A stretch of 64,000 nucleotides of DNA from NCBI GenBank assembly GCA_037102815.1, contig BTPP01000002.1:4774001-4838000 (forward strand). The letters run 5' to 3'. This stretch comes from Neurospora intermedia. Taxonomy: Eukaryota > Ascomycota > Sordariomycetes > Sordariales > Sordariaceae. The notes beneath the pieces are model-generated. The model was not told the origin of the DNA. It did no database searches and was given only the letters and a program-made list of their open reading frames with translations. How positions within the stretch are numbered: position 1 is the first letter of the stretch; the number at the start of each line of letters is the position of its first letter. This document shows positions 20,088 through 32,268 of the stretch, one piece after another. The position numbers and the translations under genes were made by a program.

Positions 20088-22154
20088 TTTGACTGTAGAT
20101 GTGTTTGTGTGTATATGAAGGTGTGGAAAGGGGGCGAGGAAAGGCCGGCGCAAGAGAGAGATCCTTGGGATCTTCAGTCAAGGGCGTTGGTATCGGTGAT
20201 ATGTACCAGCGGTCTGGTGTCGTTCGATCGAGCAGCAACTGTCTGTCGTTCCTGTACAGTTTTCTGCAAAATGCGTGTCTGGTCTTTTGTCGTCTGTCTC
20301 TTCAACGCGCAATCGGCAACAGGGTTGACTGGAGTCTTTCGGTGGGTTTCGGCGTTCGGAGTTGTTCAAAGTCTTAAAGTTGACCCGCGTGAAGGGATGT
20401 CTGGCAGGTAGACAGGTGGGTGAGATGAGGTTAAAGGTAAAGTATTAGGTAGGAATGGAAGAAGCAGAAGAGGCAGCAGTTCGTCTGATGTGAGAAAGGA
20501 GCTCGGAGTTTATGATCAAGGCGCGCGCCGGGTCTTTGAGAAAAAGAGACCGCCAATGCAACAGGCGGACAGTTCTAGCAACGCCAGACCCAAGTCCCGA
20601 CGGCCTGAATCGCATCTCACCGGCCGTCCATGCATGTACCGGCCCATGGGCTATGGGCCATGAGACGTCACTGGTCCTCTTTCGCTCTCACAAACCTCGG
20701 CAAAAAGGAAGCGCACAAGGTATGTTCCCCACCTTCTCTCCAGTTTTGGGTGGGTTCAATCCCGCAATCCGGACTTGTATCCACCGGATGCGCTCGTTAG
20801 CGCCTCTCGTCCGGAGGAGTGCCGAGTTTGGAGGAGCCTCAAATGTCCGTTATCGTGATAAGTTCCTTTCGTGAAACGGGATGTGGTGTATCTGGCGTTG
20901 ACATGCTGGCTTCCATCGATGTTGAATTGAGATCGTGCATGATTCTCATCGTGTCTCCAATTTCTCCAATTCCTTCAGTGAACACTCAGCAAACATTTTG
21001 GCGACTTCGCTGTCCCCCCCATCACTGCATTCGAGCTTACTGGTGCGGTGATACATATGTGAACGAATAGCATTGGCGGCGGACCCCACCGCTGAAGGTA
21101 CATACCTTTACGGCGGTGTCCATTTATAGAGGTACTAACTACCCTTTCACCGTCAGTGGGCGAGTGGGCATGTCACCTAGTGTCACATTCCTCGGCACCA
21201 GGATTCCGCTTCTCCAGGTCATCTGGGTTCCTCCTATCACCAGGAGCGGGAGGCAGATGATGTGTTTCCATGATCAGTTTTGCTCCAGTGACTGAAAATT
21301 GAATGTTCAAGAGAATGAATGAATTCGCGGCCGCGGTCGGCGCAAAGGGGAGAAATCATGCATCATCCCTGGAATAGCGCGGGGACCCTGCTGGGGAAAA
21401 GCTCAAGCAAAACCTGGAGCAAGGGGAGTTTTGGGACCTCGGGAATATCTCCACGAGCGTGGAACAAGATGATCATCAACCCCAGATTTGGTGAGATCTA
21501 GTGCGCCCTATAATCGCAGAGGTAAATCTTTCAAGCCGTCTCTCGGACGTACGGCAAGTGGTCACGCTGTGAACAGTGTCACAGAGTGTCATGGCCAATT
21601 GGTGGGAGGAAGCCATTTTGCGGAATTTCGATGCCAAGACGTTGTACGGTGCCAAAAAGGGAAGTTTTGGTCTGCCAACATTCGGACATGTGAAAGTCGG
21701 TCTTCAAATGTACATCCGCACGGCCGCATCAGGTTTGCCTGCATCCACGGGTGCAATGCGTCAGCGGATAACACCTCATTTCCGCATCGTTATTGACTGC
21801 TGGAAGCATGGAGTAAAAAAATCATCTCTTGGTCGCAGGTCAATCACCAATTGGGGGTTACATATTCAATTAAGATCGCGCGCCTGCTCTTCATGAAGCA
21901 GATGCGCTGTCAACACAAAGTACAGAGATAACCTCAAAAGCTTATGTACATTAACGTTTTCCAAGCGCGCAAGAGGCCCGGCCCCAAGCTCAGCAGTACA
22001 CCCATTACTTATGATATGCACGCCGCCATACCTCATTACAAGCCGGCTTCTTTACCCCCATCCGGTCCTCATGGCAAAATCATCAACCAACACTCAGCTC
22101 CAGTCATCCCGCGTTATTAGACAAGCCCCCAAGGTATTCATCAGCCTTGCTCTT
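20088..22154. other. 2.1-kb intergenic spacer
   Basis: Carrier promoter side and the 3' side of the zinc transporter. Contains GAATTCGCGGCCGC at 21321-21334 and a TTAGGTAGG motif near 20446. ORFs up to 120 codons lack coding signatures. No gene called. Confidence 0.45.
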
Positions 22155-24055
22155 CTAGAACTGATTTGTGCTCTGCGATTGCGAGAGAGGACTCCGGCCC
22201 GCTCCGCACCAACAGCTGGACTCTCCCTCACGCTCAACCTGTAGCGTAATGTCAATGTGGTGTCCCAACAGGTAGTTGCGCACACGATCACGAACGTCCT
22301 CCATATCCGCGCCCCGAACCGCTTGAACGTGCATCACCCCCAACAGCATGTTCGCAGAGCTCTCCTCGCCCGAATTGCGATCGTCGATCCAGAACTTGGG
22401 CACCGAGTAGCCCGCGACGCCTCGAAGACCCGAAATACCCGACAGCGTTTCCCGGAGGTTGTACTCGGTCTCCGGGGGAATCGTAAGCAGCAGTCTGCGA
22501 GCAGAGGATATCACAAGCGGCAATGATGAAAGAAGAATCAGAACGGCGATGAGGAAGCTGGCAAGCGGATCCCACCCAGACCACGGGACAAAGTGTGTCA
22601 AAATGGTCGAGACAATGACAGCAGCACTGCCGAGGGTATCCGCAAGAACGTGCAAGTAGATGCCGTGCATGTTTTCGTTGTCGTGCGAGTGCGAATGCCC
22701 TCCATGAGAATGGCCGTGGGAGTGGCCATGATCGTGCTTGTGGTCGTGGCTGTGGCTATGGCTGTGGCCGTGGCTATGGTTGTGACCGTGGGCATCTGAA
22801 TCGCTGTGCGAGTGCGAGTGCGAGTGCGAATGTCCACCGCCGCCGCATGATGACCCATGGGAGTGTCCGTGGCCGTGATCGTGGCCATGGTGATGATGCC
22901 CAAAAGCAGCCATGCCAACCAAGTTCACCAACAAGCCCATAGTACTGACCACAAACAACTCTCCCAACCTCTTGGTTTCCCTGCCTTCCATCATTCTCTC
23001 GATCGCCTCGAACATAATCTCCACGCTGATCAAAACCAGAAACACACCGTTGGCGAAACCACTCAGTGTCTCGATCTTGCCGAAGCCGTACGGGAACCGC
23101 TCGCTGGGAGGCCATTTGCTAGCAACGGCTGCGACCAAGCCAACTGCCAAAGCAACACAATCAAAGAACATGTGTATACTGTCACTCAAGAGGCCGAGGG
23201 AATCTGTTACATAACCGTAGAACGCTTGTACAGCCATGAAGGAAAGGTTTATTCTGTGAAAAGGGGGTTGGTTAGCAGAGGCAAAAATAGTGCTGACCGC
23301 GAAACAGACTGGTGAACTCACGACATGAAGTAGAAGATGCGTCGAGAGTCCTTCTCCGTCATCACAGCGTGAATTATGGGGTACTTGGAGGTATATGGGA
23401 GCAGAAACGCAGTGAACTTGGACCACTCAGCAGAGTGGTGGTGATGCCCATGCGAGGTGGCCGTAGCTGGCGGCTCAAAGCCATGCCCCTTCTCAAAGCC
23501 AGCGGTTGTGGGCGTGATGATGGGTCTTCCGCCAGCGGTTGAGCCCGTCCGAAAGTGCTTGATGGCCCCTAGGGGCGGAATGTTGGGGCGTGTCTTTGTA
23601 TGCCCTGTTCCGCCAGCGCCGGGGGAGTGATTGTGGGCATGATCGTGATTGTGGGCATGATCGTGATTGTGGGCATGATCGTGATCATGGTCGTGGTCAT
23701 GGCTGTGGTCATGGCTGTGGTCGTGGCTGTGGTCGTGGTCGTGGTCGTGGTTGTGATTGTGATTGTGAGTATAACTGTAGTTGTAATCGTTGCTTTGCGT
23801 CTTCTTATGCGAATGTGCTCCGGTTGCGTACGAGCCCCTACGGCTGGGCGGAGAGTCTAAAGAGCTCAGAGAAGGGAGGGATGGCGGTGTGTGGGAATGC
23901 GCATGCCCGTGTGAGTGGTCGTGGGAGTGTACGTGGGAGTGTGAATGCGAATGGTCGCAATGGTCGTGTCCATGGCCATGGGAGCGCAAGTGGTCCGAGG
24001 CCAGATGATGGTGCTGCGGATATGTGGACGCCGGCAAGGCGTAGGAGGTAGCCAT
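22155..24055 (-). CDS. Histidine-rich CDF zinc transporter (ZnT5/7, Msc2-like)
   Basis: Exons 24055-23322 and 23253-22155 (68-base GTGAGT...ACAG intron) give 610 residues. The cytosolic N-terminus (~190 residues) is dominated by His-Asp/Ser/Asn repeats. The CDF membrane domain begins near residue 240 with INLSFMAVQAFYGYVTDSLG; the zinc-site motif in TM2 is SDSIHMFFDC and in TM5 HVLADTLGSAAV. A second His-rich loop lies between TM4 and TM5. The C-terminal domain (VPKFWIDDRNSGEESSANML, GVMHVQAVRGADMEDV) is the CDF cytoplasmic ferredoxin-like fold. Family members move zinc from cytosol into the ER/Golgi by proton antiport; the motif pattern fits the ZnT5/7-Msc2 branch, though the protein is shorter than yeast Msc2. 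Compartment is inferred. Confidence 0.9.
23627..23768 (-). repeat. In-frame tandem repeat encoding the His/Asp-rich region
   Basis: An 18-base unit (GTGGGCATGATCGTGATT on +) occurs about three times at 23633-23685, then decays into 6-base (GTGGTC, GTGGCT) steps to about 23768. It encodes repeated HDHAHN and HDHDHS units on the minus strand. Length is likely to vary between strains by multiples of six. Confidence 0.8.
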
Positions 24056-25468
24056 TATGATATTATAGCAATATCTGAGACAACAATTGGCTAGGATATT
24101 ATCGTGCGCGGTGTCAAGGAGAGCTTCGATGCCCCTATTATCGATCTATACCGCTCGGCATGTGGTTATCGAGTAGAGATTTCGGGGAGAGATGGCCGGC
24201 GCAAGTTTGCGTTAGGTTGTCACTGGTGGTTGTGTTGCGATAACGAAGGATGGAGCTAGATAGCAATACGGGACAACGGCATCAGCTACAAGGTCTTTCG
24301 ACAACAAAAAGGACCAATTGAGTGGCTTGCTGCCAGTGTTGGGCGAAACTAAATCAGAAAATTGCCTACCGCCACTCTTTATCCCTGGGGTCGTCCTCGC
24401 GTGTACCCTTATGGCTCCGAAAATCGCGACGATCGGGTCTCGTTCACTGGTGAGACATGCGGTTACGAGTTCCGGTCAGGGGAACGCAAGCAACCGCGGC
24501 CGATATGTACCGTGCACCCCGCTCCGGTAGGTCCAAGGTGTCACAGAAGGGCTGACTTGGTTAGTTTGCTTTGGGGCCGCGATTCGGACGCGTATGTACG
24601 AGGAAAAGCAGTAGCGACGATGATGGCGAAAACTTGAAGTCGACAACACAAAAAACTCAAGCGAAGGAGATAATTTAGTCTGTGGGTGTTGATGTTGTGC
24701 AGTGCAGCAGTGGTCTTGGTCTAAATGCTCATAGCCAGTCAACGGAGTCCAGCAAGCGGTCCCTCGTCCGGTGTCTTGTCTTGGTATTGGGCCGCTGAGT
24801 CTGTTGGGGGGAAGCCGGCCGCCTTCCTTTTCGGTGCCCCTTGAAAGAAGCCCATCCCATCATTCCCATGTCCGTGTGGGGGAAGACAATCGGAACCCAC
24901 CGTGATAAGAACAATCATTGGCTGTGTTTCAACGACACAATGACCCCTGCAGGCAGTGCCATTGCATGAGCCGGGGGGTTCTCCACGGGGGATAATCGCT
25001 GCTAACCACCAGCGCAGAGTCAATGTGTGAATGTTAACAAGGTCCATCAGGACATGGCAATGGTGAATTCAATAATTCAGTTGCTTCTTTTACCTTTGCC
25101 ACTTGCAACAGTTAGTACACTACCATACTGTATCGAATCGTTATGTCTTATGAGAAGGAAGAGCTGATTCATTCTCACAAATACCTACCTCTATCATTTC
25201 TCCTGTTGTTCTGCGGCGTCACAGGACACCTCCATCACACAGCCCGACATCAAGTTTGCATCCCTGCCGCCCAAACCTGGAAACCCACCGATCTCCTGCG
25301 CATGAGACGGTGCAGTGAGGTGATTGGAACAGCTGTCCCATACTGTCCGTCCGCTCGTGCCTGCCGCTGTCCACTGTAACCCCAGCACCCAACCTCGCCC
25401 CTGATCTTCCCGCATCCAACCTACACCACCATGTACAGTGGTACCTGCACACAAACACACCACTCGTG
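24056..25468. other. Divergent promoter region of zinc transporter and ALG1
   Basis: 1.4 kb between divergent genes. AAATACCTACC occurs near 25180. Short ORFs have no recognisable content; no gene seen. Confidence 0.5.
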
Positions 25469-26904
25469 ATGGCTTCAATTCCCGTTGCCCTCGTAATACC
25501 TTTGGTCCTTACAGGACTGGCGCTACTGGTCACATACCTAGTCCTCGGCCCCTCCAAATATGACGGTCCCTCTTCAGGCAAAGGAGTGGTTGTCCACGTC
25601 CTCGTTCTCGGTGATATTGGCCGAAGCCCACGCATGACGTACCACGCCCTGAGCATAGCCAAACACGGCGGAAAGGTCAACCTCATTGGTTATTTAGGTA
25701 AGATTTCCGAGTCTAGCAGCACCGCGCCGCTGCCTTCTTCAATTTACTAACATCCTCACCAGAAACTCCCCCTCACCCCTCCCTCCTCTCCTCCCCCTCC
25801 ATAACCATCCACGCCCTACCCCCTCCCCCCGTTCGTCCCGCTCGCATCCCCTTCCTCCTCTTCGCCCCCTTCAAAGTTCTCCACCAATTGTTCTGTCTCT
25901 TTGCCCTCCTCTCCTACACCCTTCCCCCCTCCCAATGGCTACTCGTCCAGAACCCGCCCTCGATCCCCACCCTCTTCATCGCTAGCCTCGTCTGCCGTCT
26001 CCGCTCCACCAAGCTCCTCATCGACTGGCACAACTACGGCTGGACCATTTTATCTTCCACCCGCGGCCCCCGACACCCTTTGGTCTACATCGCCAAGCTG
26101 TACGAGTGCCTCTTCGGCCGACTGGGTGACCACAACCTAACCGTCACGCACGCCATGGCGCGCCAGCTGCGACTGCCGCCGTATAAGATCCGGGGTCCCA
26201 TAACGGCTGTGCATGACCGGCCCGCGGAGATTTTCAAGCCGATGTGGTGGGGCAAGGCGCGGCAGGACGTGTTGGAGCGCGTGCTCCCCGCTGAGCAGAG
26301 GGCCCTGGTACCCAGCATCATGGAGGGCAACACGAAGCTGATTGTCAGCAGCACGTCCTGGACGCGCGACGAGGATTTCGGTGTCTTGCTTGATGCGCTG
26401 GTTGCGTACGCGGCCGATCCCGTGTCGGAGACCACGCCCGTGTTGGCAGTCATCACGGGCAAAGGTCCGCAGAAGGAAATGTACTTGGCACAGATTGCTG
26501 AGCTTACAAAGAGTGGTCAGCTGCCGAATGTGAGCATGGTCACGGCGTTCTTGCCGTTCGAGGACTACGCGAAGCTGTTGGCTTGCGCGGATTTGGGCGT
26601 GTGTTTGCATATGAGCAGCTCGGGCGTGGATTTGCCGATGAAGGTGGTGGATATGTTTGGGGCGGGACTGCCAGTGGCGGCGTTTTGTGGGTATGAGAGC
26701 TTTGGGGAGTTGGTGAAGGAGGGAGTGAATGGAAGGGGGTTCGAGACTTATGGAGAGCTTTCCATTATATTGAGGACCCTGTTGAGCCCGGAGGGGAGCG
26801 GGGAGTTGGAGGTGTTAAGGAAAGGGGCTGTGAAGGAGGGGGCAAGGAGGTGGGATGAGGAATGGGACGCGAAGGTTGCGAAAATCATGGGATTCGCGGC
26901 GTGA
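25469..26904 (+). CDS. ALG1: ALG1, chitobiosyldiphosphodolichol beta-1,4-mannosyltransferase
   Basis: Exons 25469-25697 and 25763-26904 (65-base GTAAGA...CCAG intron) give 456 residues. An N-terminal membrane anchor ([21 protein letters not shown]) precedes a GT33 glycosyltransferase with GT-B fold: [67 protein letters not shown], and the C-terminal donor-binding [21 protein letters not shown]1 adds the first mannose from GDP-mannose to GlcNAc2-PP-dolichol on the cytosolic face of the ER, an essential step of N-glycosylation. Length and order fit the family. The final codons are G-rich compared with the C-rich start, as often seen in this window. It converges on the TFIIIC gene, with 320 bases between the stops. 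Confidence 0.95.
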
Positions 26905-27224
26905 TCCTTCAGGTTGATGTCGACATCGCCCTAGATAGTTGGTATTGTTTGTAGGTATGTGTATCAATAAACCTGACATTTTCATTTCATTTCCTACGAC
27001 ATTGTTTCCTTAATGCTGCCAAAAGAAATACATGTCAGACTCTTCAATGGGGATCGCACAGTTTGGTCCCTTGCAGATGATGGATAACTTCGCCAGTTTC
27101 TTGAAATACCGGGCTACTATCTCGATCTCACACTATATAATTTCTTCAGCACCCATTCCTCTCAAAGCAATGTCTCTACTTACAGCCGTCTCGACGGTAA
27201 GAGTGTCGTACGAGTTACAGTATA
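26905..27224. other. Convergent 3' spacer
   Basis: Between ALG1 and the TFIIIC-subunit gene; contains ATCAATAAA near 26962, which may be the ALG1 poly(A) signal. No gene called. Confidence 0.5.
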
Positions 27225-30200
27225 CTAGTTTAGAAACTTGCCACCACACCCACCACAGATCCCATCACCCAACATGGCGATGATCTCTCCCCTGATCCTC
27301 TTCTCAGCATTCCTTCTCTTAATATCCAGCTGTTCCTCTTCAGTCAGAGGACGGGCATCCGCATCGCCTTCCCCTTCCTGCATCTCCACATCGCAATCTT
27401 TGTCCTTGTCCTGTTGCTCGTCGTGCTGCTTGTCTTCATCGCCAAACTTGGGATTAGGAGGAATACATTTGCGAGCCAAGATCTCTGCCCGCATGGTCCT
27501 CGATCCACAAGCGCCGCAGTTCCTCGTGATTCCGGGCATTTGGATCGCCAGTCCACTTGTCGTGCACACGCTGAAGAAGTGGCCGTTCTCACAGCCGCTT
27601 AGGCTGCTGCGTTTGTCCTTTTGCTGTTGTTGTGAGTGTTGCTGCTTTTTGTTGACAGGTGGTAAGATTCTGGCTCCGCAGAGATCGCACTTCTGGCGGG
27701 CTATGGCGTACGCAAAAAGGGTATTGAGCTTCTGCGGAAACTGGTGTTCAGGAGCGTTGAGGTTGACGAGGTTGGAGGGATGGTTGATGGTTACGCCAGG
27801 AACTTCGTCGCCGCCGCCGTATAGCCATTCGAAGAGACGGGCTTCGGTGGTCAGTCTCGATTGGGATTGTTGAGGTTCTGCTGATTTGGTGACAGAGTTC
27901 CGTGTCGGCACCGGTGATGGAGTCACGGGCCTTTCAGGCCCACGGAGGGCCGGATCAATGGCTTCTTCGGCGCCTCTCTCCTTCTCCTTCTCTGTGGCCT
28001 CTTGCACTTGATCGGCCTGATCGTAAGGCAATGTAGCCCCCCTTTTCCGCGGCTTAGTTCCGAAAAACACTGTTGATCGGACCGTGTGCCAACCGCCGCG
28101 CTCCGGGTGCTGCGTGCTATGTAAACTGGCAATCATGGCCGTGACATTCCCACCTGATGATACCGTGAGACCGTGTAGTCTGAACCGATGTGGGTGGATT
28201 TCCGGAACCTCTGGCGCCACCGCCATTGCATCTTTCCCATTATTGGTCATGTCGATGGTGTTATCATCGTCATTGCCATAAAAGTCATCGTCGTCCAGAT
28301 CTTCATCCTCATCGGACTCGTCAGACGCCACCGATACATCATCATCATCTCCGTAACCCCGCTTAAAATGCATGTCAGCGGGAACACTGACAGCCAACTT
28401 TTGCAAAACCTGAGTCACCCATTGCGGCTCGTGAGTCTCGCTAGGCGAATTAACAAGGTCACTATCCTCGTTGATCGACGTAGCAACTTCACCAGGAAGA
28501 GCAGGTACGTTCGTCTCATACCAGTCGAGATTGGTAGAGGTTGCCGACATGCGAATAAGAGTAAATAGCGGAACGGGTGTCTGCTTCTTAAGGTTTGGAC
28601 GGTGGATGACGAGGTCTGTATTGGATATCAGTAAGGACGCAAAAATTTAAAGACCTGGCACTGGAAGGGTACTCACCGATAATAGGATTCGTTGATGGCT
28701 GGTCGACAGCTTCATCCATATATGTCGTTCCACAATCACCAGAATCATGAGGCTCACAGCTGTATTCCTCGCCGCCGACGAGAGCTACCTCAAATGGCTT
28801 GTAGTCAAAGCCCGTGACGATGAAGCCACGACAGTATTTGACCCTGCCTGCATTCCAAACCTGTCCATAACCGTTAGCTTCAAACATAACACTGAATAGA
28901 TAATCAGTGGCGGTGTGGCTTACAGCGTCTTCAAACTCCACAAATGAGTCTGTTGAAAGGTGTAGGCATCTGCCGTAAGTGTCCGTCTCCTCAAACTTGA
29001 GTTCCGGCAGCTCTCCTCGCTTCCAGTTAGAGGCAAGCGTAACTTTACGGAAGCCGACATAGTTCCTATCAACGTAGGAAAGAAGGCAACTGCGCCCATC
29101 ACCTTCTTCTACCCACGGGCTAAAGTTAATGCCGAATGATGTACCAAAAGGGACCCAGTCTGGATCCATGACCTGCCATACCGCGTCAGCTTCGAGTTCC
29201 CATGCAGAGTTCTGACTGGAAAGATACTCACATTCCCCTTCGGATGAGGCCCTGAACACTGGAATCTCGCCACCTCATTCACATACCACACCAAGCTTTC
29301 CTTGGACTCGACCAGCAAGGAAATGTTGCTTTTGCTCCTGGTTTCGTCGACTTTCAGCATACTTTGCACACTAATAAGTGCTACCTCTCTCTGATCATTA
29401 ATCGTAGCGAGAAGTGCCTGTCCCGGTGCAATCTCTTTTGCCCACGCAAACCCATGGATGTTCTCTGTCAAGGCAAGTTGTTGGCCAGGCACCATTAGCC
29501 TTTCGCCAACGCCCCAAAGCACACTCCATGATATTAGCTCTCTACGCTGCAGCATTCCCTCGTTTGCCCTCGGTAGGATATTGGCCACAGCGCTGTCGTC
29601 TCCGTACATGGCCAATGTTCCAGAGCCCGTCAATATGGCGAGTATAGGTCGTCGGTTGAGTCCCAACCCGGAGGGCGACCAGGCTATCCGCACAACATGA
29701 TTCATGCTACTGCCCACGCCAGTAATGGGCCCAAAGCCAGCGCCAAAGGGTTGATTTGCGCGCTGATGGGCGCCGACACCGTCATCATCGTCAGAGTCAG
29801 CAGCAGAGCTCGGCGCATCTGAGACGTTGTCCTCACTATCAGAGTCGTCATCGTCGTTACCGCCAGCAGCTGCTTGGTTATCGTAAGGAAACGGAAGATT
29901 CTGCGTCTGGAAAAGCTCCCTGTTGATTCGTGGATCTAGTGGCGGGTAGGAGACAGGCATGTGTTTGCTGCCTTCGGAGAATTGGGCTCTCGGGTTGTTG
30001 CGCCGGCTTTTGCTCTGGCCTTCCTCATCATCAGACCATGACGTTGACGGGGTGTGCGAGCCAGGTATCAAGATTTGATGGTGCCGAACCTGTGCTTGAA
30101 CCAGCTTCTCCTTCTCTTGCCGTCGTTTAGTGAGGTCTGGGAACTCTGGGACGTAGACATGGACGGAATCGTCGGCGGCTACGGCCAGCTCGCCGTCACA

Positions 30201-30536
30201 TGAAAAGGCAATGGCACGCTTCACGAGAGGCCTTGAGTTGAGGCTGAGCTCCCTCAGAGGGAGGAACTGCAATGGGATGTTAGCAAGAGGTCACAAGATA
30301 GGACATGGTGAATGTTGTCTGATTGGTTGGTAAGTGGCTAGTAGGTAGCTGTGATAGTGAAGTTACTGACAGTCTACACTAGCCCCAGACCATTCAACTT
30401 TGTGCAAAAAACGCCACGTAAATTTGTTTTTGAGTCACATGTGAATTGTATTCAAGAAGTACGAAGCTCCAGAAGCGACGTGACAAGGACGGTCTTTGCA
30501 GCGTACCTTTTGTTGGGGCTTGGGCTCGTCGTTCAT
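27225..30536 (-). CDS. TFIIIC 90-kDa-type subunit with C-terminal zinc-binding domain
   Basis: Five exons, 30536-30507, 30266-29232, 29172-28924, 28860-28677 and 28615-27225, join in frame to give 962 residues. The first exon carries only ten codons (MNDEPKPQQK). The N-terminal half (IAFSCDGELAVAADDSVHVYVPEFP, VRIAWSPSGLGLNRRPILAILTGSG) is a WD40-like propeller as in TFIIIC delta; acidic linkers break it up. The C-terminal ~150 residues are the zinc-binding domain (KCDLCGARILPP, GCENGHFFSVCTTSG, NCGACGSRTMRAEILARKC, GICGGCGGKF). TFIIIC binds the B box of tRNA genes and recruits TFIIIB for RNA polymerase III. Intron 3 (63 bases, no stop) could also be retained without breaking the frame. Confidence 0.85.
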
Positions 30537-30996
30537 GGTGGTGGTATCTTTTTCGCCGCGGCTACTTTATTAATGTATGCAATCACAGAATAAATAGTAA
30601 AGGCTGTTTAGTTGTGAGGGGAACCATGGCGATTCTTCCCGAAGGTGAAAGTTGGTCGCCGGGATGGGTTCAGGAGGCCTAGTGGTGTTTTTGCAGGATG
30701 TAAGTGAGTGGATGATTGAAATTGAACTTTCCATTTTGGACGACGGGAGGACGACCAAAGCATAAACTTTGCCTGCCCCACCCTGTGCCGGTGCCAACCC
30801 TAACCCTTCGACAGATGCTGAAAGAAAGTCAGGGGCTTGGGGCCAAGGCTGCTTGTTGTGTTGAGCTCAGATATCTCGACCTCTGTTCAGCGTGGCCAAG
30901 GGAATTCAAGGACACGCTTGTACCGTAGTGCAGTCGCCAAAAAGTAAACAAAGCATAACATTATTTGTAAGTCCTGATTCTACCTCCCCTACTGCC
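30537..30996. other. Spacer between TFIIIC-subunit and GPI8 genes
   Basis: Tandem minus-strand genes; holds the GPI8 3' UTR and the TFIIIC promoter. Nothing else recognised. Confidence 0.5.
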
Positions 30997-32268
30997 TTAT
31001 TTCTGTGCAGATTCGAGCCACGACCCCATCTGCCATAACACTGCGCATCCGACAACAGCTCCCAGCGCAGAGAGCTTCTTCACCAACCAGTCATCATCTG
31101 TGAGAGGTTTGGCGAACTGGCTCTTGTGCGTCAATAGGGTCTCGTTCTTGGTCTTTTTCTTGGTCTCATTTCTGGTCGCGTTTCCCTTTCCGGCCGAGAT
31201 GGCTTCTTCTTCGCCTGCCTTTTCCCTCAGTGCCGCAATGGTCTTGCTCAGCGCAAGCAAGTCCTCTTCCAGAGTTGTGTTTTTAGACCCATCAACCTCC
31301 ACGTTTTGTACGTTACCGAAGAAGTCTGTTACAAGGCGGCTGCGTGCTGCCTCCGCCCCTCCGGGAAACAAATCGTAGCGCACTCCCGCGTTCGAGTGAA
31401 TCTTTTCATATGTGTAGCTGTCAAAAAGGTCACCGACTGTCTTCTTGCTACTAGTGTCTTTCACTTCATTTTCGAGAAACTCGAGGTTATAGTAAGTGTA
31501 TCGATCAATAACCGCGACTCCAATATCGTTGTCGGCGTGGTGAGAATAGGACGACTGGTCGAGTTCGGACGATCCGGTCGCGATAATGTTTGGGGAGTAT
31601 AGCTTGCTGTACATGGTGTTTGCTTGGCAGGTGTCGATCATGAAGAGGATCTCGTGGTATCTAGGCGCAAAAAGAGTTAGCATCATCGAAGCACTTGCAA
31701 AAAGCGGGACACATAGGGGATCACACCTCTTCTTCTCCCACATTTGCTCGAAAGCATCCGCCAAATCAAATGCGCCAATCTCCTCGGCATCCTGGAACTT
31801 GAGAAACTCGTTGCCTCCGTGTCCCGTCATGTACACCAAAATATTGCTCCGATCGTCTGTCAACAACCTCTTGCTCCGGGGCATCTCATCGCCCACGCGA
31901 TCCGTCAAGAGACGGATAAAGTTCTCCACCGTGACTTCGTATCCCCTATAATCCACTTCGATGTTGTCGCCATAGAGATCGACGGCACGGTCGGCGTTGG
32001 AGTACACAGTTCCCGGGAAGGCGTTGCGGGGATTGCATGCCATGTCATCCGGAAGCATAAGGATAATTTGCGAGTCGGGGATCCCGAGGCGCTTCACGGT
32101 GCGGTAGATGGACAGCACATTGGCAAGATGGCGGTAGTTGAACCAGAACCGTGACGTGCAGACGAGGACGGCCCAGTTACTTGTGTGTTCGGCTTCAACA
32201 ACGGCGGCGGTGCCGAGCAGCATCGCGCCCAAGAGGGCCGGCAGCCGGAGAATATTGCTGAGCTTCAT
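30997..32268 (-). CDS. GPI8: GPI transamidase catalytic subunit (GPI8/PIG-K)
   Basis: Exons 32268-31727 and 31660-30997 give 401 residues. The 66-base intron has no stop and keeps the frame, so it could be misread as coding; excision restores the family sequence EKKRYHEILFMIDTCQ. A signal peptide (LLGAMLLGTAAVVEA) is followed by the C13 legumain-like caspase fold; catalytic His150 lies in YMTGHGGNEF and Cys192 in MIDTCQANTMYSKLYSPN. A C-terminal helix (LGAVVGCAVLWQMGSWL) anchors it in the ER membrane. The enzyme cleaves C-terminal GPI signals and transfers the protein to the glycolipid. A Lys/Glu/Asn-rich linker near 330-370 is extended. The GH72 protein further right carries a substrate signal for this enzyme. 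Confidence 0.95.
   Translation of the reverse strand: MKLSNILRLPALLGAMLLGTAAVVEAEHTSNWAVLVCTSRFWFNYRHLANVLSIYRTVKRLGIPDSQIILMLPDDMACNPRNAFPGTVYSNADRAVDLYGDNIEVDYRGYEVTVENFIRLLTDRVGDEMPRSKRLLTDDRSNILVYMTGHGGNEFLKFQDAEEIGAFDLADAFEQMWEKKRCDPLCVPLFASASMMLTLFAPRYHEILFMIDTCQANTMYSKLYSPNIIATGSSELDQSSYSHHADNDIGVAVIDRYTYYNLEFLENEVKDTSSKKTVGDLFDSYTYEKIHSNAGVRYDLFPGGAEAARSRLVTDFFGNVQNVEVDGSKNTTLEEDLLALSKTIAALREKAGEEEAISAGKGNATRNETKKKTKNETLLTHKSQFAKPLTDDDWLVKKLSALGAVVGCAVLWQMGSWLESAQK

Noticed and set aside
27172-27873. A plus-strand ATG with a good donor at 27172-27204, a TATATAA about 40 bases upstream, and an open frame with a hydrophobic stretch that runs antisense to the TFIIIC gene
   Set aside because: The open frame is the complement of the conserved zinc-binding exon, so it is better explained as a shadow; the splice is only suggestive.
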